Source: an uncultured Bacteroidales bacterium (GTDB lineage Bacteria; Bacteroidota; Bacteroidia; Bacteroidales; Bacteroidaceae). From it: DNA of 64,000 bases. Of the stretch, positions 61,401 to 64,000 are shown in pieces (within the stretch, counting starts at the first letter, position 1; each line of letters begins with the position of its first letter). The position numbers and the translations under genes were made by a program. Under the pieces are notes generated by a model, which did no database searches, was not told where the DNA came from, and saw only the letters and a program-made list of their open reading frames with translations. The stretch is from positions 62,001-126,000 of the forward strand of contig CADAGX010000003.1 of NCBI GenBank assembly GCA_902787575.1, written 5' to 3'.

Positions 61401-62158
61401 TCTGTAAGGAAATAGCAGGCAGCGTTGGCGTAGTTGTTTACTACACGCGTATTGCCGTTCCAGTGTAGCAGGCCGTTACCCCAGAAGAGCCATGCGTCGA
61501 GCGACGAGCTGTAATAGAGCGGAACTTCCTCAAGGTCGTCGAAGTCGCGGTCGGCATCCAGCAGTGCGTTCTGGCGGTGGCCGCCGTAGCCATAGAGGTG
61601 TACGTTCTCGGGACGGCCGAAGCCCATCTTTTTCAGCGCCGAGCGCGTAAGGCGGTACATGCCGTCCTCCGTGATGCTTATCTTCACCCACTGGCCCGTG
61701 GCGAGCACCGAGTGGTCGACATAGCGTCCCGTGCTGCGCGAAGCCACACGCGCCGGACGCGCCTTGGGTGTAGCCACAATGGTGATGCGGGCACTGAGCA
61801 GTTTCTCGTACCGACCGTTGCGGCGGACGATGGGAACGAACGAAATATCCATCATGCCCTGCCGACGCAGCACGCCCACATGCGACTCTACGCGCAAAGT
61901 ATCGCCAATCTGGCTGTCGAAGCGGGCCGCCGCCTGAGCCTCAGCGCGTGAAAGTGGCGCAAACTCGGGGTACTCAAGCAGGACGGAATACGTGTGGATG
62001 CGGTAGTCAGTCTCCAGCGGCACCACCTCGCTATAGACAGGAAGCATCGAATCGATGTGCAATTCCTGCCAATCGAGCGTAGTGAACCTGCTGCGTCCTT
62101 CGGCGAAGGCCGAGACCGCAAACAGCACACCTATTATATATATAAGGAATCGTCGCAT
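58433..62158 (-). CDS. porU: T9SS sortase PorU (gingipain C25-like)
   Basis: 1241 residues. Signal peptide LIYIIGVLFAVSAFAEG. N-terminal propeptide-like region, then the C25 peptidase domain with the catalytic His741 in MNYCGHANATS and Cys774 in LTAACDVMPFD. After it come beta-sandwich domains (FAWDVLNNTS-type) and a C-terminal T9SS type A-like tail (DFSGRCVWTK...GSGIYLYRC). PorU removes the C-terminal signal of T9SS cargo and joins it to A-LPS. Length fits P. gingivalis PorU. Upstream of porV in the same operon. Confidence 0.95.
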   Translation of the reverse strand: MRRFLIYIIGVLFAVSAFAEGRSRFTTLDWQELHIDSMLPVYSEVVPLETDYRIHTYSVLLEYPEFAPLSRAEAQAAARFDSQIGDTLRVESHVGVLRRQGMMDISFVPIVRRNGRYEKLLSARITIVATPKARPARVASRSTGRYVDHSVLATGQWVKISITEDGMYRLTRSALKKMGFGRPENVHLYGYGGHRQNALLDADRDFDDLEEVPLYYSSSLDAWLFWGNGLLHWNGNTRVVNNYANAACYFLTETDQPSQIQTVTSDATPQDGYNDFTDHVLYEKDEYAWYHGGRELYENVSFANSSTRTYKLSTQDSQGQEQLTVAFSNGAASQTVLQPNVNGSNLAEISLSATAKYIYATEATRTYDVRSYSQGADWTVRLTSTAGNEARLNYLALHYSRQLTPRQGYVCFSREARPAQFNITGAGLQVMRIGERGDAACLMTGTQDGDVLRVTVDDASRRYVAFDPSYSFPQPNVVGEVANQDLHGLDSLDMVILIPSSGKLRAQAERLADAHRQYDQLRVAVLTANQVYNEFSSGTPDATAYRRFMKMLYDRAASGGLSPRYLLLFGDCAWDNRMISTAWRRTNPDDYLLCFESDNSVSATRCFVMEDYFGLLDDGEGGNLLKDKCDLGVGRFPVVTASQAKVMVDKTIAFLSNQNAGSWRNVVCMMGDDGDENEHMRYSDDVAERILQDNPSMEVRKVMWDAYTRVSTTRCNTYPEVVNLLKKQMDEGALVMNYCGHANATSLSHELVLMLEDFQAFRGTRLPLWLTAACDVMPFDGATDNIGETAVLNENGAALAFYGTTRTVYATQNLAMNRYFMHYLFASDAAGQRYRVGDAVCLAKNDIITDGGSDLSAPENKLHYALLGDPALTFGAPRQQVTLDSINGQAVDGSEIVTLKAGQHVRFSGSVRQADGSLLPAFRGIVSARLFDSLHKITCKNNAGATTSFSFSDRGTALYTAQDSVRDGHFSLSFIVPLDIANGVTAARLLFYALSADATVEASGYSEDFVLGDVSDELGADTLGPTVYAYLRNEDFQNGDVVNAEPYFVAQLEDESGVSVSGNGVGHDLQLCIDGRADQTYNLNDYYVGQFGDFTRGTVAFSIPRLEAGPHSLTFRAWDVLNNTSLTSLDFVVNPSLKPDLLALTATQNPAITSTTFVVSYDFPGADCTFTLDVFDFSGRCVWTKTEVGSSPTGQYRIPWNLSTGAGGRLGSGIYLYRCTIQCGSSKKVSKTQKIVVLNNK

Positions 62159-62189
62159 TCTATATTCCCTAATCTCAAATCCTCAAATA

Positions 62190-62807
62190 TCATTTGACAT
62201 TAAACTCCAGCACCTTCCGTCCCTCGAGGTAGCCAACCAGATGGTCGTCGATGTGCACGGGGCCAACGCCTGCCGGCGTGCCGGTGAAGATGAGGTCGCC
62301 CGTCTTCAGCATGAAATACCGGCTCACGAAACTTACCAGTTCGTCCACCCGATAGAGCATGTCGGCCGTATGTCCCTGTTGCACCGTCTGCCCGTTGATG
62401 TCGAGGCGGAAGTGCAAGTCCTGCACGTCGCCGAGTTCGTCGAGCGGTACCCATTCGCCCACGGCGGCACTGCCATCGAAACCCTTGCACAAGTCCCACG
62501 GCAGCCCTTTCTCGCGCAGCCGCTGCTGCATGTCGCGTGCCGTGAAGTCTATGCCCACCGTCACCTCCGTATAGTAGCGGTGTGCAAATCGTTCGGGAAT
62601 GCTGCGTCCCAAGTGACTGATGCGCACCACCAACTCCGTCTCGTAGTCACACTGCTGCGTGAAGTCGGGGATGAAGAACGGCTTCCCGCCCGTCAGCAAT
62701 GCCGAGTCCGCCTTGGTGAAAATCACAGGTTCCTCTGTCTTTAATAACGAATTATGCAGCTCTTTATTGTGTGCCGCATAGTTCATTCCCACTCCAAAAA
62801 TCTTCAT
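62190..62807 (-). CDS. Fumarylacetoacetate hydrolase-family enzyme
   Basis: 205 residues from the ATG at 62807 (the upstream Met at 62849 lies in the promoter). FAH-fold motifs: FGVGMNYAAHNKEL, VIFTKADSALLTGG, DYETELVVRIS with the metal-binding Glu, and LKTGDLIFTGTPAGVGPV. Small single-domain members act as acylpyruvases or oxaloacetate decarboxylases/tautomerases. First gene of the run that continues into porU, 31 bases downstream. A minus-strand TACCTTTG box (62827-62834) is the likely promoter. Confidence 0.92.
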   Translation of the reverse strand: MKIFGVGMNYAAHNKELHNSLLKTEEPVIFTKADSALLTGGKPFFIPDFTQQCDYETELVVRISHLGRSIPERFAHRYYTEVTVGIDFTARDMQQRLREKGLPWDLCKGFDGSAAVGEWVPLDELGDVQDLHFRLDINGQTVQQGHTADMLYRVDELVSFVSRYFMLKTGDLIFTGTPAGVGPVHIDDHLVGYLEGRKVLEFNVK

Positions 62808-62826
62808 GCGTTGCGTTCTTTGCCTG

Positions 62827-62834
62827 CAAAGGTA
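62827..62834 (-). promoter_or_regulatory. -7 box of FAH-porU-porV run
   Basis: CAAAGGTA on the plus strand reads TACCTTTG on the minus strand, 19 bases before the ATG at 62807. No TTTG at the expected distance. Confidence 0.5.
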
Positions 62835-62888
62835 ACACTTTTCCCGCAAATAGTCGAGCGGCGCAATAGGAAAAGAATTTCATTATTT

Positions 62889-62920
62889 CTTGCACGTTTC
62901 GACCGTTTGTCCTATCTTTG
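62889..62920 (+). promoter_or_regulatory. Promoter of candidate structured RNA
   Basis: CTTG (62889-62892), 20-base spacer, exact TATCTTTG (62913-62920). The predicted RNA closing stem begins five bases downstream, with no open frame in proper position. Confidence 0.7.
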
Positions 62921-62924
62921 CACT

Positions 62925-63161
62925 GACCAATCGCCCTTTTCGAGGGCTGGCGGGTCAAACTATCTTAGTGGATTACGAGGCTGAGGCACGTGTGCCTGTG
63001 GCCGAGTGAAAGGACGTTTACGAACGTTATCTTCGACATCCGAATCTCGCAAATTTGAGCAAAGGAAGAACACGCCGAGGGACGTTCACGTGGATGATTA
63101 TATGCCCATCTCTCAGAAGAGATGTTTGTATATTCTCATCGCGGCGTGGGCTGATTGGTCG
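62925..63161 (+). ncRNA. Candidate structured noncoding RNA (~236 nt), unidentified
   Basis: The ends pair: GACCAATC (62925-62932) with GATTGGTC (63153-63160). Inside are further stems: GCCCT/AGGGC (62933-62947), ACGTT/AACGT with a TACG loop (63014-63027), CATCTCT/AGAGATG with a CAGA loop (63107-63124), and a long-range CACGCCG/CGGCGTG (63071-63077 with 63142-63148). A consensus promoter precedes it, and GTTTATTCTTTT follows the closing stem and may terminate it. It does not look like tmRNA, RNase P or SRP RNA. The Bacteroidales-1 RNA or a 6S-like RNA are possibilities I cannot confirm. Confidence 0.6.
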
Positions 63162-63307
63162 TTTATTCTTTTGCGGGGCGTTTTCCAGAGCCTGTATGCG
63201 GGATAGACAAAGACACAATGCTATCCACGCCCTTTTTATATCCAGACGTAAACATAAATGTGTAACGCCGAGTCGGGATGGCTGTAGGAAAAAGTAAAAC
63301 TGTTATT
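63162..63307. other. Transition zone to low-GC DNA
   Basis: Short noncoding stretch between the RNA and the AbiGi-like gene. Base composition shifts toward A/T after about 63200. No feature beyond the T-rich tail of the RNA is seen. Confidence 0.4.
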
Positions 63308-64000
63308 ATGTCAATCAGTTCAAAAACACTATTCCATTTTCTGCCTAAAGAGCAGTTTCTGATGGACACATTGAAAAGAGGTTTTTGGCCAAGGTACACA
63401 ATTGAGCATTTTTGGGGTGAAAAGCATTTTGCCATCCCGATGGTCTGTTTCTGTGATATTCCTCTATCTCAGATATCACTCCATGTCAAGAAGTACAGTA
63501 AGTCAGGGGGATATGGAATAGGAATGTCTAAAAGTTGGGCTATGAAGAAGGGGATAACCCCAGTATTGTATTTATCCTATAAGAACGAATTCATGTATAG
63601 TGAGATTAAGAATTATGCAAAAAGTTTAAGTTCGAAGGACATTGCAACAAATGCCAGTGATATGTGTATGAAACAACGTTTATTGTATTATGCAAAGCGT
63701 ACCACAGAAAGTAGTTTTGAATTAAATCTAAGTAATAGCAATGTTGATGAAGAAGCGAAGAGAGAAAAGAAGTACAAATACTATAACGAAAGAGAGTGGA
63801 GATATGTACCTCAGATTTCTGAAGAGGTTCACTTAGAGATTATAAATCTAAAGGAAAAGGAGGAGGAAAAAATAAAAAATGAATTGAGCGAACACACAAG
63901 AAACCAATGGCTGGATTTTACTGTAAATGATGTTGAATACATTTTCGTTCCCAGTGACTTAATACGTAAGACATTCATAAATACCATATATAAATCTAAA
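63308..64000 (+). CDS. AbiGi-family abortive-infection protein (runs off right edge)
   Basis: 231 residues in frame to the window end. The start FHFLPKEQFLMDTLKRGFWPRY, then IPMVCFCDIPLSQISLHVKKY and YGIGMSKSWAMKKGITPVLYLSY, match the AbiGi family (PF10899) as I know it; AbiGi is the first protein of the two-gene AbiG phage-resistance system. A coiled, Lys/Glu-rich stretch (LKEKEEEKIKNELSEH) follows. Codon use is AT-rich and unlike all other genes here, pointing to horizontal transfer. The partner gene would lie to the right. Confidence 0.75.
   Translation, partial: MSISSKTLFHFLPKEQFLMDTLKRGFWPRYTIEHFWGEKHFAIPMVCFCDIPLSQISLHVKKYSKSGGYGIGMSKSWAMKKGITPVLYLSYKNEFMYSEIKNYAKSLSSKDIATNASDMCMKQRLLYYAKRTTESSFELNLSNSNVDEEAKREKKYKYYNEREWRYVPQISEEVHLEIINLKEKEEEKIKNELSEHTRNQWLDFTVNDVEYIFVPSDLIRKTFINTIYKSK

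Noticed and set aside
62995-63010. tRNA-like text TGGCCGAGTG
   Set aside because: Resembles part of a Ser/Leu tRNA D-arm, but no acceptor stem, anticodon arm or T-arm can be built around it.
63006-63206. 66-codon open frame inside the candidate RNA
   Set aside because: It lies within the paired segments, has no start context or recognisable domain, and runs past the closing stem.

Overview
The window looks like a chromosomal segment from a Bacteroidales bacterium, most likely a Prevotellaceae member with a fairly high GC content (mid-50s percent by eye). The evidence is the promoter style (TTTG, about 19-21 bases, then TAnnTTTG), the near absence of Shine-Dalgarno sites, the type IX secretion (T9SS) genes porU, porV and a DUF5103 plug protein, several secreted proteins ending in a T9SS type A-like sorting tail (YDL-GR...KGIYI-NGKK-K), and the short Bacteroidetes form of phosphoglucose isomerase. 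No rRNA, tRNA, CRISPR array or intact insertion sequence was seen.

Layout. 1-11.2 kb: carbohydrate-active and secreted enzymes (GH3 fragment, nitroreductase-like protein, GH29 fucosidase, CotH-like protein, carbohydrate esterase) around an ansA-uvrA run. 11.4-17.4 kb: a carboxyltransferase lacking the expected biotin lysine, a GHL10 protein, a lipoprotein, and a pgi-HAD pair. 17.4-32.9 kb: two large paralogous beta-helix surface proteins in direct orientation, each near a tiny conserved peptide gene. Between them lie housekeeping genes (lysS, YgjP-like protease, EEP nuclease, tcdA, aroC, a SlyD-like isomerase), an orphan HpaII-like endonuclease, a second esterase and a MITE-like element. 32.2-32.9 kb is packed with palindromic and dispersed repeats. 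32.9-42.4 kb: an outer-membrane barrel, two tandem cstA-type transporters, a triplicated 82-bp promoter repeat driving a second GHL10 gene, a phosphoesterase, Fe-type SOD and a GH57/GH38-like protein. 42.5-50.6 kb: pyruvate:ferredoxin oxidoreductase, an AAA ATPase with an altered Walker B, mtgA, an OmpA-like lipoprotein and proS.

50.7-62.8 kb is one long minus-strand run: FAH-family enzyme, porU, porV, then a four-gene translationally coupled or closely spaced cassette (secreted hypothetical protein, HprK/PEPCK-like kinase, S24/S26 peptidase, PqqD-like protein), then a TRIC channel, a T9SS plug protein, an AmpG-like permease and a DUF1460 enzyme. The cassette has the parts list of a ribosomal-peptide modification system without an obvious precursor next to it, and is the best candidate here for an undescribed system. 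The right edge holds a structured ncRNA with its own promoter, followed by a sharp drop in GC and the start of an AbiGi-like phage-defence gene.

Functionally, the secreted hydrolases plus porU/porV/plug describe a cell that exports glycan-degrading and surface proteins through T9SS. Pyruvate:ferredoxin oxidoreductase and the carboxyltransferase fit anaerobic fermentation. The intergenic spaces carry several independent families of short repeats (heptamer tandems, palindromes, a MITE-like unit), some of which extend into coding sequence.
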